Below are positions 40,601-55,600 of a stretch of 64,000 nucleotides of DNA, in pieces. Origin of the DNA: Gymnogyps californianus (lineage: Eukaryota > Chordata > Aves > Accipitriformes > Cathartidae); assembly GCF_018139145.2 (NCBI RefSeq), contig NC_059478.1, positions 29,325,001 through 29,389,000 of the forward strand, written 5' to 3'. Each line of letters opens with the position of its first letter. The stretch's first letter is position 1. Under the pieces are notes generated by a model. The model worked only from the letters and a program-made list of their open reading frames with translations, had not been told where the DNA came from and did not search any database. The translations under genes and the position numbers were made by a program.

Positions 40601-43600
40601 CATAGCATTTTAGAATTTATCTTGAGAAAATTTTGTCAAGTAATATGTAACTACAGTTGCAGATAGTTTTAGACTTTGTTGCAGTAATGGTAGATAATCT
40701 GTTCTTTGTCCTTGAGTGAAAACGTTCTGGAGAAATTTTGTACAAATACAGTTCTTTTACACTTTGTACATGTATTTTAAGAGTAGGTGGGACAGTGAGG
40801 AATGATGAGGTCATATCTCTCAGTACTCACCTTATTGAGAAAAACAGTTTTTGCTGCTGGTTAGGACACTCTTTCCCATGACTCAGCAGGTTAAAATTGC
40901 TGTTAAGATTGCTTCAGTTCTGCTGGTTTGGATTTTTTTTTTTTCCTGATATAATGGGCAAGTATTGCATGTGGGATATTCAGCAAAAATTCAGTTGCAG
41001 GGGAGGGCAGAGAGGGGGAAGAGCATACCAACAAAAGTGGAGGTAGGCAAATCGATGCAAACAAAATTCAAAGCTAAACTGCGAAGGCTTGATCAGGAGT
41101 TAGCTTTTCCGGAGCCATCTAGCATGCTTCACTGAAGGAAGGTATTTAAATCTTTACACCTTCTAATTGTTATTTCAGGCCAACTGGGGGGGAGGGCGTA
41201 TAGGAATCTGTTAATAATGAAAGAAGAGTGAATTTGAGGATGGACAGAGACCAAGACTACAGTCTTTTTTTAGAACAAGAAATCAGCCCTCAAGAGAAAG
41301 GGAACACATGAGTAGGTTTTAGGCAGGCAGTTGAGTGAAGAACTGTAGCTCACCTACTGAAAATTACAGCCTCTTTTCTGAGCAAGGGTGGATGTGATGA
41401 ACTTTTGAGCATTACCCTTAATCTTCTTTCTTCCTTGAACAACTTGAACTTAATGGTCATTTGTATGTGCACCTTAGAGTGCTCTTGGAGGCAACTTTTA
41501 ACTGTTTCAGCTCAGCTTGTGTTAAATACACATGCAAGCTTTTCAGTAAGAATTTGTTTCACTTTGCTTAGCTGCATCTCATATTCCACTTTTAAGAAAA
41601 TAAATAGAAGTTAATGCTGGGAAATCACTACATATCTCTGCAAAAGTTGTGCTTACAAATCTTACATGATTTGAATCATGTACCCAAATAACAAGGTACC
41701 TGGAAGGGTTGGTAAGGGTTGAGGCTGTTTTGGTAAGCACTTTATATGCCCCAAAGATCTTTGCTGAAATAAAAGAAAGGCAGTTTGAGGTGTTCTGATG
41801 AGCGTCACTTTTATCACTTAACTTCACCTTTTTGTTCAAACCATGGTAGAACCATGCCAGACTGAGCTGTGGAACTAGCTGGGATCTGAGATTTGGTCTC
41901 TTTCAGGATGGGATAATGTGAGAAATTAGTTACAAATTTGTTATATCACAAATGCTATAAAGAAATATTAGGCAAAAACTGCTTTGGGACATAATACCAA
42001 GATTGTATAACTTAAGTACTTATCAAATGCTTTTGGTTTTGAAATTTCAATGTTTCTGGCTGATATTATATGAAAACATAACACTTTCAGTATTTTCACA
42101 AGTATCTCCTTCTTTTAGCTCTTTGACGAAAAACTCCAGAACTGCAAAGATGATGAACAGAGAAAAGCAAGTACATTTTGTCTTAAATATTGCTTATTTT
42201 GCTTAATCAGATGGGTTTGTGCATGAATTTGCTATAGTCTGTAGAAATTTAAAGTACGGTTCAAATTTGTCAAGTTGTCAAAATCACTTAAAGCAATTTG
42301 AATAACTGATAAAATTATTTGTGTTGTGAATAGGTTGCAAACAGAATTTTTAGTAATACTGAGTGTCATAACATTAAAAAAGGTTTCAGTCTGTAGGAAA
42401 TGATTACTTCTCTGTTATCCAGTCGTCTAAAGCATTTTTAACTTAAATTTGCTGGTTTTTAATCTGTAACAAGGATGAGTGTTTAATGTTTGTAGGAAGA
42501 GCAAAGCTATCCTGAAGGAAAAAAATAAATACTAAGAATCATGTATTTCACATAGTCGGTCTGCATCCTGTGTAGTTCTGTGACTAGCATGCCACATGTT
42601 GAAGTCATCGTTCATTCACCTTAGGTGAGGATCCCAAAAATGTAACTTGCTATGTGGGGAGCTCTACTTTTTTAGTGAGGTTGTAATTCACTTAAGTGTT
42701 GTCTATTTTTTTTGCATCCCCTCCTATTCCATGTCGAAGTCAAGTTTGTAGGTCAGAGTTCAATCACTATGTTTAAGAAAGGCTAGCACATACCTTTGGT
42801 GGTGTGGGTTTGGCATTAAGTAGCATGCTGGTTTTGTATGTTAATTTGTGTGGTGTGGAGGAGGGATTTACCAATTCCTTATGAAGGGTTTAGTACTGAG
42901 GAGCTGCTTTTGTTTCCAGCAAATGCAGTAATTTCAATATCATAAAGTAGTGGTGTGTTTCATTCTAGTTCCCTCCCTCTCCCCAATTTCGCCTGTGAAA
43001 AACAAGCTGATGTTCTCTTGGTGTTTGGTTTCAGTTTTGAAAAGTTTGATGCTTTCTGTGATTAGTTTACTTCTTCATAATGGTTGTGACCTTTCATGTG
43101 TTATCCATCTTGTTTGATGTGTTATGTGGCATCTTCGGGACTTCATAAGTGATGGTCTTTCTGGAGTACTTTTGCATGTACAGGCTTTTGAAATAACTTT
43201 GAAGTACAAGCATTCTCTGTATAAGCGTGTTTAGTCTGTAGATAACTGACCAAAAGAGTAAGATCTAAAGATTTTGTATTTCTTCTTCGGTGCGTCTTAC
43301 TGGGAAGAGTTCTCCTTCAGTTTTGACCTCCCTCCAGATGCTACTTTGCAGATCAGGCAGTACTTTCTTTTTCCCTGTGACAGTGCTTCTAATCCCTGGA
43401 GACTTTATGCATATTGTGCTGATTTCTTTCTTTATCTCTGCAAGGTATCTATGGAACAGACAGATTGACTTTATAGAGAAAGCAGGAGGCTTGTTTAGAA
43501 GAGGTCAGCTTCCTCTGGTTTTAAATCTTGATGAATGTTGCTATTACTATAGATTCCATTTATTCTCTATTAAAAATGAAAAAGACTTGGCAAAGCACTT

Positions 43601-46600
43601 TTTTGATTATGTCTCTTCCTGTACTAAACCAGCTAAGAGGTGTTTTTGATGCTGTATTTAGCAGTTTTCCTATTTGTTTATGGAAGTATGGTTCAGCTAT
43701 CAGACTATGAGCTGAGTGTAACCTGCAGGATACTTCCATCCAACTGATAGTTTTTTCCTCTGAGGAAACAAGATTTGGTTATTTGAGTGTTACATGCTTC
43801 CCAACTAGCTGAGTGCTGTTTATGGCCAGGCATTTAAAACCTGAGCTATTGTTTTTGCAAGTGTACAGAGCATTGGAAGAGCTGGTTTTTAGTTACAGAA
43901 TATTTGGTCTTTTGAAGATAACAGTATAGGGTATAGGTGTTCCGAGATGCTTCAAGATCTCTTGGATATCTTCTTTCTGAGACATGGTCATCTGTTGAAC
44001 TTGGAAGAAGACAGTGCAGATGTAGACTTGATGAATTTTGAAGACTGAGAAATATTGTGATTATCATGAATTCCCTGTGTTGTATCGATACTCCTGGCAG
44101 AAGTACAACTAGCACTGTATAGTGGGACCATACTGTCTTGCAAACATACTATAACTAGCAGTGCTGCCAGTTTTGCTGAATCTACTGATGGAGTACAATG
44201 TATATATCCGATTACGTAGGAATCGGAAGGTGCATGAAAAGAAAAAGGAAGGTGTGTGATCTGAGGGTACTGATGTTTCAAGGTGAAGACAAGATGGGAC
44301 CTTGCTTTCTTACAGTGTTATCAATATTATTGGTGAGAACTCGAAGTAAGCTTTTCTGTTCAGTTTTGTGAAATTATCTTGACCACACATATCAGGGAGA
44401 ATGAAACTGTAAGCATTCAAAAGCATCAGAGCAGCAAAGAGGTGTACATTTGGCAGGCTGGCACAAAGCTGACATGACTTAACAAGATTTTGGAGGGAAG
44501 TGTAGCCTGCTTAAGCTGTTTGGTTCACAACGAGTATTTTTTGTGAAGTAAATCCAAGGTTGAGCACATGGATTCAGGTTGCACCTTACCAATTCTGACC
44601 ATGAGTAGGCTACCCCTATGGGCCTCTGCTGCCTCTCTTTGCTGGATGAGCTGATCCCTCTGTAGTCACATGATTGTTGAATGAGGCAAAATCATGTTCA
44701 GTGAAATAAAATTAACTTTCTATTGGTTCACCAGCGGCTTCATAAAAAATCAGATGTCAAGGAGGTGCAACAAGCAGCAAGTAGATGGAGTAATTTCAGC
44801 AGCAGGCTGCAGTTTGATTAGATTAGATATAGCATGTGGCTGCATTCTGCAAATGTAAGTCTGCAGGAAGTTGATGTTTCATTTGAAAATATGTGTACTC
44901 ATTACCTAAAACTACGGAAAATATCTTATTAAAATTTTATCTTCATCAGTTTTCAGAGAGTAGGGGTGTTGAAGAGAGAAAATTGTGATAACTTTTAGTA
45001 GTAAATTACATTCTTTGATTTTATTTTTATTGGTAATATGTTTTATCTTCCACATACCTCTTTTTACCTGCTTATGATTTTCCTTACAATTTTGTATTTT
45101 CTAACTTATCTATATTACTTTAATGCAAGCTTAAACAAAAGATAATAAGAATACAGTTACAAGGATTGTAGTAGTGTGTATACATAGCAGTGTAGTTCTG
45201 TACAATTGATGAGATGAGATACAAGCATTCTCCTAACTTCTTCTCCAAACCAACCACTCTTGTAAGCATGCTGGTTTTGTTGCTAGTGATCATCCACTTG
45301 TTTTTCTCTCCCCAGTGTCATGTCTATAGTGTGTTTGTATAGGATCTTATGGGGGAGAGTTCACAAACTTTATTTTATGCCTGCTTACATCACCGTTCTA
45401 GAGTAAGACATTGCTCACGAAAATCCAGAGACTTCCATATCAATGTTTGCTTAGTCCTAAAGAACAGGGCCAGGGCCCTTTACAAGGGTTTTTCCAGGGA
45501 CTGAGTCTGTCTGACTTGCCTACATTGTTCTCATAATTTTATGTACATATGAAGAAGACAATATTCCAGTTCCATGTGCTGTAGTCTTGCAAGGTAGCCA
45601 TACAACATAAATGTGAAAAATACTGGATTAATGTGTACTGTTACTACTTAAGTTGACCAGCTCACAAAGAATTCATTTCCATAGAGGAAAAAATTATGAT
45701 TGTATAATTTGTGGATAGGCCTTGGAAACCAGGTGTCCTGAGGTTTTTCCCATCTCAGATCTTCTGTGTGATCTTGGACAAATTAACCTTTTGTCTGTAC
45801 CTATGTGTAGGAATAACAATGTCTGAGTTAGTCTATTGTTTGGAAAATTACAAATGGGTAGGGGAAAAACAGTGTGACTGAATTACATTATATGGCCTGA
45901 CATCACTTTCAGATTTTCAGCAAAGATGGTATCAGTGAAGGGAATGAGATACCAGTTTATTTGGTGTGTAAATACTCTATAACATGTTTGGGAAAAAATA
46001 GGTAAAGAATAATCAAAACTGCTGACGGATGCCTACAGTTGGCTATAAAGCTTTGAGACGGAATGATTTATTTCAGCTGCATAATTTTTCATCTGACAAG
46101 ATCTGTATGTTTGGGTACATTGCCTATTCTATTTTGGTGCTAAAAGGCTCAAAACTTCACTGCTGTCATATTTAAAATGCTTTCTTCAATATGTGTTGAT
46201 AAAGTTTGGAGTGGAAGTATAGTAGAGACATGAAAAACAAACAAAAACAAAACAAAGGAGTTTTTAGCTATTGGCATATTTCTCTGCTAGCAGCAGAAGT
46301 AAATATAATATAACTTTGTGATATAACATCCCTGATACGCTATTTCCTAGATCGTCATGGTCCAGTCTTTCCAGTGGAAAAGGCTGAGGCTTGGTGCTGT
46401 TTGGCCACCTCTTGCCAATTAATCATGAAGAAAACGTATAGCATCCTTATGAATAGAACAGAGTATGACTGAAAAAAATTTTCCCAGTTATTGGCTGGGA
46501 AGCCGTCACTGCATTTATTTTCTTTTTAATCCACAAGCTGAGACTATTCATTCCTGTAGATTTATAGATGCGTGTTGCTCTCTTATGGTGTAGAATTTGG

Positions 46601-49600
46601 CTTGCAATGCTGTGTGGGGAAAAAAGTTCCTTTACACAGTTTGATTATTCAAGAATCAAAAAGGCTGTGACTCAAGTCACATAAGACACTCATATTAATC
46701 AAAACAAAGAGGTCCTGTAATTGAATTAGTAGATGTTCAGTGCTGAGTCCAATTTAATAATTTTGCCTTCTGCAGACAGACCCAAGGACATCAACAGGAT
46801 GCATATGCCTCTTAGATAGGTCATGCTTATGTGTAAAATGGCATGCAGATGCCTTTTGCATGCCTGAAGTGCAATTCCACACAGGAAATCTTTATGAACC
46901 GGTGTTTCTAGATAAAATTAAGAAGGCAGATTTCCAGATGCACTTTTACGGGAGGCTTAGAAAGAGCAAGAACTTGTGTGCACTGTTATTTTCCATGATT
47001 TTTTCAAACTGTGCTTAACTGCATATGTTTATTATACTTGAATGATGGTAATTTCAAGTAATATTGATCATTGAAATGTGCCACCATTCAGTATGCTATA
47101 TAAGGATACAAACTGAACTGAGTGAATCTTCATACTGCATTTAATTTTTGTTGATGTTATGCAAAACTGAAGTGTAGACTTTGATGGGTAAATAAGTATA
47201 ATGTCACTGCTCAGAAATTCCTTAACCTTGTCATCTTTAAGCTTTAATTATCAGTTTGATGTCTGTCTTGTCAATTACAAAATGAAAATTGTGTCTATAT
47301 ACAGAAATCATCTTTAACATGTTGGTTGCTTTTTTTCCTCTCCCAATTTAAGATTAAAATATAGCGTTTGTGCAGTATTTAGGTCAAACTAGACGCTGGA
47401 AATTCTGTCTTTAACCACACTATTTTGATTTTTCTTTTACAGAAAATTGAAAGTCTCAAAGAAACAACCAGTGTAAGTTTCTTTAATTTTTATGTCTATT
47501 ATATATAGATTCTGAAATTCACCTTATTTTCTTGGGAAAGTTTTTAAAGCTTTTTACAGAAAAGTGGGAATCCATATTAGGTCCAGCAGCCTGGTTCTGG
47601 TGCTGTATTCAGATTTATGTCTAGCACCTTAGAATCATAAAATTATAGAATAGCTGAGGTTGGAAGGGACCTCTGAAGGTCTGTAGTCCAACCCCATGCT
47701 CAGAGCATGGTCAGCTAGAGCAGGTTGCTCAGGGCAAATCTAGTTGGGTTTTGAGTAACTCCAAGGATGGAGGCTCTACAGCCTCTCTGGGCAACCTGCT
47801 CCAGTGTTTGATCATCCCTAGAGTAAAAAAGTGTTTTCTTATGTTCAAGGTAAATTTCCTGTATTTCGATTTGTGGCCATTACTTTTTGTCCTGTCACTG
47901 GGCAGCACTGAGAAGAGTCTAGCTCAGTCTTCTTTACATCTTGCCATCCCAATCAGATACTCTTCTTCTCCAGATTAAACAAGCCCAGCTCTCTCAGCCT
48001 CTCTTCACATGACAGTTTACCTGCTTGCAGTGCTCTGAAAGCTTGAAGCTGACCTCCATCTCACCCTGACAACCTGTGTTGTATGAGGCTTTTGGAACCT
48101 TCAGTTTCCTACTGCTGTGCTTTTGTCTCTGGGGAAAAAAAAAAGGGGGAAGGGAAAGCAGGGGTTCTACGGAAGTGAGTGTCCATTTAGTTCTTGCCCA
48201 ATATTTCAGTTAATATTCTGTATAACTAATAAAAATACTTGTAAATACAAAATACTATAGGATAGTAATACATGGGGTTTTTTCTGTTATTTTTGTTTTC
48301 CTAGAGCATGGTAGAATCAATAAAACACTGCATTGTGTTGCTACAGATTGCTAAAGTAAGTACACTGTAAACTATTTTGAATTCTAATTATACAGCATTA
48401 ATCTGTGTGTCTTGTACGTGATCCAAGATATATATTAAAAAATTGCTATAAGTTCATTTATGCTACTATTTTGATGAAGTTTCTGAAATACTGAGTTCCA
48501 TAACAGACAGTCCTGTTAATGTTTGTGGTAGGTTGTGTTGATGACATAGCTTTTCTTTTGAGATAAACTTTCTTTTGCAGAGTTTGCAATTAGACTAAAT
48601 AAGAACTTAACATAAGGGTGACAGAGTAGAAACTTAACAAAACTTTTCTTTCTGCTTCATTTAAGAATGTGACTAACATAGAAAAAGGGAAAATTGTGAT
48701 GTTAATAATCTAAACTGGTTTGGCAAGGTTTTTCATAGGTCTGAAGTTCATGATGATGATGGAACTTCTTGAAGTAAGAATTGTATTATTTGAGAATGCA
48801 ATATGGGTAATGCACTTATGCTTTTCACTTAAATGTTTTGTTACTTTTTAAAATTTAGTAAGATTTGGATTTACTTTTTTTGTCAAGTTCTGCTCTTACA
48901 GGCCTTCACATACTGTATTTAGGATATGTTAATTATGAGCTGCTGATTTATATCTTGTGACCAAAGTGAAGGAAGACGGTGTTTTGCAAAGAAATTAATT
49001 TATGGTATTTTCAGAATTTAAGGCTGAATTTAATCACAACACACTCTGATTTATTCAGAAATAGGTGTAGACTCTTCAATTTTTTTTTTCTGTAGTCTAG
49101 ATCAACTATTATTTTGTAGCTTTCAAATACAATACTACTGTTTGTCTTCATTCTAGATGCCAGATACATTGTGCAAAATTTTGAGGCCAGTGAAAATTGA
49201 AGTATTTAGAACCTTGCAGGCTCAGAAGTCATTCACTAAAAGGATCAGTGCATATTTTGTGAAATTCAAATTTCATATCAGTAGCTTAAAAATTCTGAAG
49301 AAAAGGTTTGTTAGTTAACAGGTTTATACAAAACCAAAAATATTTTACAAGTAGTAGGGTACGTTGAAATAGTTCTGTGCCAAACGAATCTAGAGCTAGA
49401 ACAGTCTTTATTTAACAGTGATATTATCTGAATCCGTCACTGTAGTGATAGCAAGAAAAGCCTTGTCAGTACTTAATAATTCGCTGTTATTTAGTACTGG
49501 ATATATTTAGAATTGTTTTAGTACAGTTAAACCAGTAGACTATATGTCATTCTTTGGGGATATGGTGGAGTCAATTATAGATAGATTAGATGGTAGTATG

Positions 49601-52600
49601 CTAGTTTTCTTACACAGCTATATGTGACTTGCTATATTAAGGTAGCTGTTGGAGAAACTGTGCAACAAATGACTTGCTCATTTTTTGTTAATTACTATAT
49701 AAATGTACTTAATAGTTGTTATTTTCACAGAGGTTTAATTCCTAAGAAATTTTGCTCTTTTTTAAAAAGCTCTGCTATGTAATTAGCAAATCTCAAAGAG
49801 CAGAATTATAGTCTGCTTTTCAGGTTCTTGATCAAAGCTGGTAATAGGTGGCTGGGTTGGCTTTCTTGTTTCTGTTGAATATCAAATTCCATTTCTGCTA
49901 TGGGTAAGTTTATTGGGGGATAGACAAATGATTGCTTATCTTACACTGATGCTAAGCATATTTTGAAGTTGGTTAGGTGGTTTGCTGATAATGGACAAAA
50001 CTGAACTTGTAGTGGCAGATGTAGTCATTTTTGATCAGATTCAGTGCTTTACTACTCCAACTACCATATAAGCATAAAGGTAGGTGGAATTTAGGTCCTC
50101 CAAAGATGCTAAGACTTGCTTTCTGTTACACTCAGTCAGACCTTGAAGTCCTCCTTTCAGTACCAGTAAATATTAACCAGTGTAAATAGATGGGCTTATC
50201 CATTGAGGAATGGGGGTTTTTTGTTTGTTTTTTGCTAAACCATATCTAAAGCTCTTGTAGAGCTATTGAAGATAAGGTGGTTTAAATGAGTAGTTTATGC
50301 ACAGCTAATTGGAAGATGTTGATCCACATATAGTGAAAAATACCTTCTATAAATCTTCCCATTATTTTAATAACCTTTATTCTGCTTCATCTCTTCATCT
50401 TCTTCCTCTCTCTCTCTCTCTCTCTCTCAGGCAACTATACCTGTTGACTACATGGCAATTCTGTTCCCCTCCCCCGCCCCCACCTTTTCTATAAACTGTG
50501 TTGGTATCCTGATTTCTTACTGCTGTAGGAAATCAAGAATACAAGGGTTTTTGGTTTGTTTTTGCAGTTCTAAGTTGCATGTGTATGAAGCATTATATAT
50601 GTAAAAATGTATTGTGTCTGACTGATAGCTTTCTGTTCTCCAGTATAGAACCTTTTAAGATTCTGCAAGTTTTTTTCCCAAAGCTGTAAGGCAAGTATGG
50701 CTGCTGACTTACACTGCTGAAAATAAATCATATTAACATCACCCCTGCACCCCATTTTTACTTCTACAGTACCTTTCTCATTAGGAGACAGACTTCACAA
50801 TTACCTTCTGGTTGTTTGCATACCTTGAAAATTGTTATCACTTCTCTATATGCTCAAAACATCTCTCTGATTCAAACACACAGCCATTTATTATTTGGAT
50901 GATTTTGGTACATTTGGTACAAAACCAGGCAAACCTGTTTTTTTGGTGTTTTGAGGTTTGTTTTGTTTTGTTTTGTTTTTTAATTGTGTGTTAAGTTGAG
51001 CTGTTTCATGGACTCCTAAAACAACCTGCCTTAGGACTTCGACAGTTAAATTTTCATTAAACTTACGGGTAAATCAAGTGTGTAATCATGCCACTTGTAC
51101 CTGAGGTGACCCAAGGCATTTTCAAAATAACGAAGTAAATGCCAGCTAAGTAGGAATATGTTATAGTACATACATCGCTTATCAAAAAGCAATCAAAATA
51201 AACTAAGTGGGATGGATAGGTGGAGCATTTGACTTGTGTTGTTCCCTTTGTGTGTATGGCCGTTGAAGATGTCCAGCTTTGCTGATGTGTGTGTTGTAAA
51301 ATATATGTAATGGTCTGTCAGTGATTTGATAAACTACAGTCTTAGAAATATGTATTGTATGTTTTATGAAGTAGCTTTTGTAATTTAGATATTTAGTTTT
51401 GCATCTTTGCCTTCCCTTTTTCACTCCACCATTTTTGGTCAGTCTTGCCTGCCTAGTTTTGTGGCATTTCTGCCTTCCTTACCTCATCAACATGCTGCGT
51501 TGCTGATTGTGCATTACTGAGATAGGATAGCAAGCTTCAGTACAAATGCAGCATCTTTGTGTTTTATTTCTTAGGTCTTAGAGATGATAGCATAACATGG
51601 AAATTTTGTATGTTGAAAAAAAAAATATTTGGACTCCAGTGTTATTCTTTCTTCTTTGTTTGTAAGTTTGCAACCCAATGGAAGTCATTGCCCTTAGTGT
51701 CGTTTTTGTCATGGAAAGCCTTGCTTAAGAAATGTCAACTAGCAGACATGAAATTTGAGCAGCCTATTGCCAACTGTATAAGCTAAGGAAGAATGTATAA
51801 AGTATCAAAACATAAGTATGTGCCAACTTAATACTATTTACAGCTTTTTTTTTTTCTTGTTCCTCTTAACTTTTAACAACTGGAAATCTGGGGAAATACT
51901 TTGCAGGCACATCTTAAGGTTTATACTGAACAAAGTTGTGGACTGATATACTGGCTAATATGAACTTTGCAGCAGAAGTGCAGAGATTCGGCTTAGTGTT
52001 CAGTAAAATTTATACTGTTTCTGGTACAGTGTTAAAACTATGCTAACTGTAGATTGGCATTAACTTGTCTGTTGCAGTGTAATTTCCCCTGATGACAGTT
52101 TAATTCCATGCATTGCCTGCTTTTTGACATACGCTTCTAGGCAAAACCCCCTAAATCCTAGATTGTAAGTAATCTGAAAACATTTTAAAATCTAGTGGAT
52201 ACCAAAAAGCAAAAGTTAAAAACATTTAATTTATAAATGCACTTCTACCTTTCAAAAGCAAAAAGTGCTTTTGAAAACTTGACCTGTATGCTAATCACAG
52301 TTCTTCAGAAACCGAGAACTTCATATCTTTCGGTTTTCAGGGACTCATTGGTGCTGCAGACCATGTTTTGGGGGGCTCTTAGCTATTTGGGAAGAACCTA
52401 CGTTATAAAGCGTAATTGTATTCTGCAGTGCAGAAAGGATATTTTTAAAATTCTTCAAACTTGCGTGGACAGATCCTCAGAAAACGTTAATCTTTAGAGG
52501 TGCAATGACTATGTATAGAATTGTTTCTTCTAAGTTTAGTTACTGTATCACATGATGAGGAACATTTTATGGCTGAAAATGTAAACATTCCTGAGAGAAA

Positions 52601-55600
52601 CTTGCTGTTCTCACTTAACACAGAACTGATAAGTCATACAAGATCGTTATGTTGATATTTTTAACATTTTTTCCTTAAGGACCAAAATAATGAGGAGAAG
52701 CACGCAGATGGACTTATAGTAAGTTTAAATCTAATCTTTATCTCCCTTTATTTCTGCAGAACATGTGAACAGAGACCTGAATTTCCACTCATTTTGCAAC
52801 ATACTTCTTCCTTTCTCTAATTTACTGCTTCAAGTGTCTTGTTAAAATTACTGTTGAGTCATTAGCTTCTGATGTTGGCTAACACCCTTGCCTTTAGAAA
52901 ATACAGTGATCAATTTTATACTGAGTGTCTTAAATGGCAGTGTTATGACTGACCACTTAGATAAAAATCTGTCATGTGAACAGATGAAGGGGAAATTATT
53001 GGGATAGAAATAGTTTTATGTTCTGTCTGAAGCATCTTTATGTATGAAATAGATCGGCTATCCCTGTGCTTCAAGTAGTTTGTCTTTTCTACAGTGCTGC
53101 TCATTTGACGCAAAGTTGTATTATGTCTGTTTAAGCAATGTTTCTTCTTTAATATAACTTCTGCATTTTTAATGTAACTTCTGTCATCTTTGGTTTCAGT
53201 CACATGTGACTTCTCTTTCTTTGTTCTCTTTTTGCCACTTGAGTACATTTCAGATACTTCTAATAGGAGATTGGTTTCAGTAAAACATAACTCTAAAAAT
53301 CATAGTGTGTTTTCATTACAGCTGACAATAATTCCCAAGCTTTATTTGTCTTTCCATTATATACAGCTTTAGCAGTATGGTTTTCTGGTATGAACTTTGG
53401 AGTAAAGATGCACATACAGATTTTGATTTCATGCTTATCGTAAATAAGATGAACGATTACCCTGTGGATAGTCGTGTAATTCAGGTCTTAGTGTAATGGA
53501 ATAGGTTGTGTTGCGTGCCCTGGTAAAGAGAGGTTATGCAGCTAGACACCACCACAGGCAGAGGTGGTATGCACATTAGATCTGCAACTTGGAAATTTCA
53601 TATAGGTATTACAACTTACTATATCTGAATTTGATTAGCCACTATTCTAATTGTCTGTGGGCTGGCTTATATTGGGGAGGGAAAAAAAATATTTCCATAA
53701 GAATATATTAACTGATGCATAAGTGATTGTGAAGACTGAAATTTTGATGCTATTGAGGTCAACGTTAACTTGGGCTAAAGGTCAGGATTTCACTTTAAAC
53801 TTAGGCAGGAATATGATCAATGTTTGATACCATGGTGGGATGGCAGTCTTGGTGTTTCTGCGTGGTTGTTTTTGAACTCAGAATAGGAAGCTTTCAGGTC
53901 TGCCTTCATCTGATTCTAAACCACGAAGGCACACCCCGAAATATCTAACAAGAAACTCCAGTTCACATTGCAGTGTGGAGAATTGTTTAAGGATAAGGTT
54001 ACAATACTGTATACAAAGTCACTTTGGTTTTTTTTTCCTTTATCACACCAGTGTTCTGTATCATATATGTTATTAGTTTCCCTTAAAACTAGGGGAGATA
54101 GAGATAGCAATAGCATCCTGTATATCATAGGACCATCTTGATTTTTAACTTTCTTAAGTCTGAAAATGGGATCATGATTTTAAACTGTGAAATATGTGGG
54201 ACAGGGACCTACCTGTGTTGCATGCATAATTGCACAAGCAGTTGAAGTAACGTGTAAGGGACGTTGATTTTATGCTGGAATACAATGGAGTAACAGTATA
54301 TGTACTGGATTATTTATTTGTATACTAGTTAGTAACACCAACGAAAATGTAGAAAGCAATTTTTATGCCTTTCTCTTTTAAACTGGAGATTTTTAAAATA
54401 TGAACAGGGAATAATAGTTTTGTTTTCAATAAATAAATCCTATGCTATAAAAAAAAAAAATCTTCACTGCTTCGCTGATTTTTAATGTAGGATAAAGTTC
54501 AGAATTACAGTTAACCAGGAAAGGAGGCAAGAAAGAAGTTTTCCTTTTGTAGGAAAATGGGAGGAGGAGGGTTAAAATGACCCTGTTTCCCTCAGTCTGC
54601 ATGCAAACAGAAATTAACAGACTAAAAGGAGGGAAGAACAGTTGGAGACTCTCTTCTGTTTTAAATTTTGATCTAAAAAGAGGATAGGAATAAACATACT
54701 GACTGAATTTAAAGGCAAAGCTCATCTACCTTTTTTAAAAGCAGAACTTTTTTTAAAGTAGAACTCGGTATTGTATGACCTTCCTGTGCTTGATATTCTT
54801 CAACTTAAGTACAGCAGCAAGATTTCCTAGCAAATTGAGGCAAAGATTTTCACAGTTCTGACATAGATCAATGGTTTAGGGTCTTATGTGCCTTTTATCC
54901 AGTTAACAACCCAGAACAACGTAGACATTCTAGGTTGTTCTGGGTTGTTAATTAACAACCCATAGTTAACAAACAATGCTTAGATGGTAACAAAATTGCA
55001 GGCCAGTGAAGCAAGGCAAAAGCATGCTAGTTTGGATTAAAAGACATTGCAATTTAGATTTCCAAGAGGCTTGTTGTATAAAAGCCAAGAACATATATTG
55101 AAGTCGGTGACTATGAGTGTCGAGTTGAATTGGTGCTTCATTTTTAAAGTGCCCACGTTCATAAGTAGATTGAAACGTCCTCTACTGGAGGCGCACTGAA
55201 AACTGTCAGCTTACATTGGAAACAGTTTTGGCAACAAAGCCACTTCATGGCTGTAAGCATGCTGATGATTCTTGTTTTAATTTATGGGTTGATTTACTAT
55301 GGTCTGGACAAATTAATTTTTGAAAAAAATGGTTTTAAAAATACAGATTACCTATCCTAATTTTTGCCAGATAATTTATATCTAACTTTCCACTCTTTGT
55401 ATGAAATATTTATTAATAGACATTCAAAGGAATACCAGAAGCTAGAACGTGAAATAAGAATTCTTTATAGGACAATTCAAATCTGTAGCAAATTCAGTTT
55501 AGTGTAAAATCTGTGTAAAGAATTAAAGTATTACCACTTTGAAAGTATTTCTCATGTCCTCAACTGTCAATTTGTGTTTTACTTTCTCTCTCAGGAATTT

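Larger units (their letters stand above)
48356..52679 (+). other. OSBPL9: Intron 8
   Basis: GT-AG intron of 4.3 kb. It has a (TC)n tract (50406-50428), a TTTTG pentamer repeat (about 50957-50980), a T run (51845-51855) and an A run near 51616. One exon-like open stretch (49157-49305) is discussed in the findings. Nothing else was recognised. Confidence 0.85.

Noticed and set aside
50406..50500. (TC)n-AG tract as a splice acceptor for an extra exon in intron 8
   Set aside because: It is a microsatellite. The following frame is a Pro-rich reading of a C-rich tract with no conserved look.
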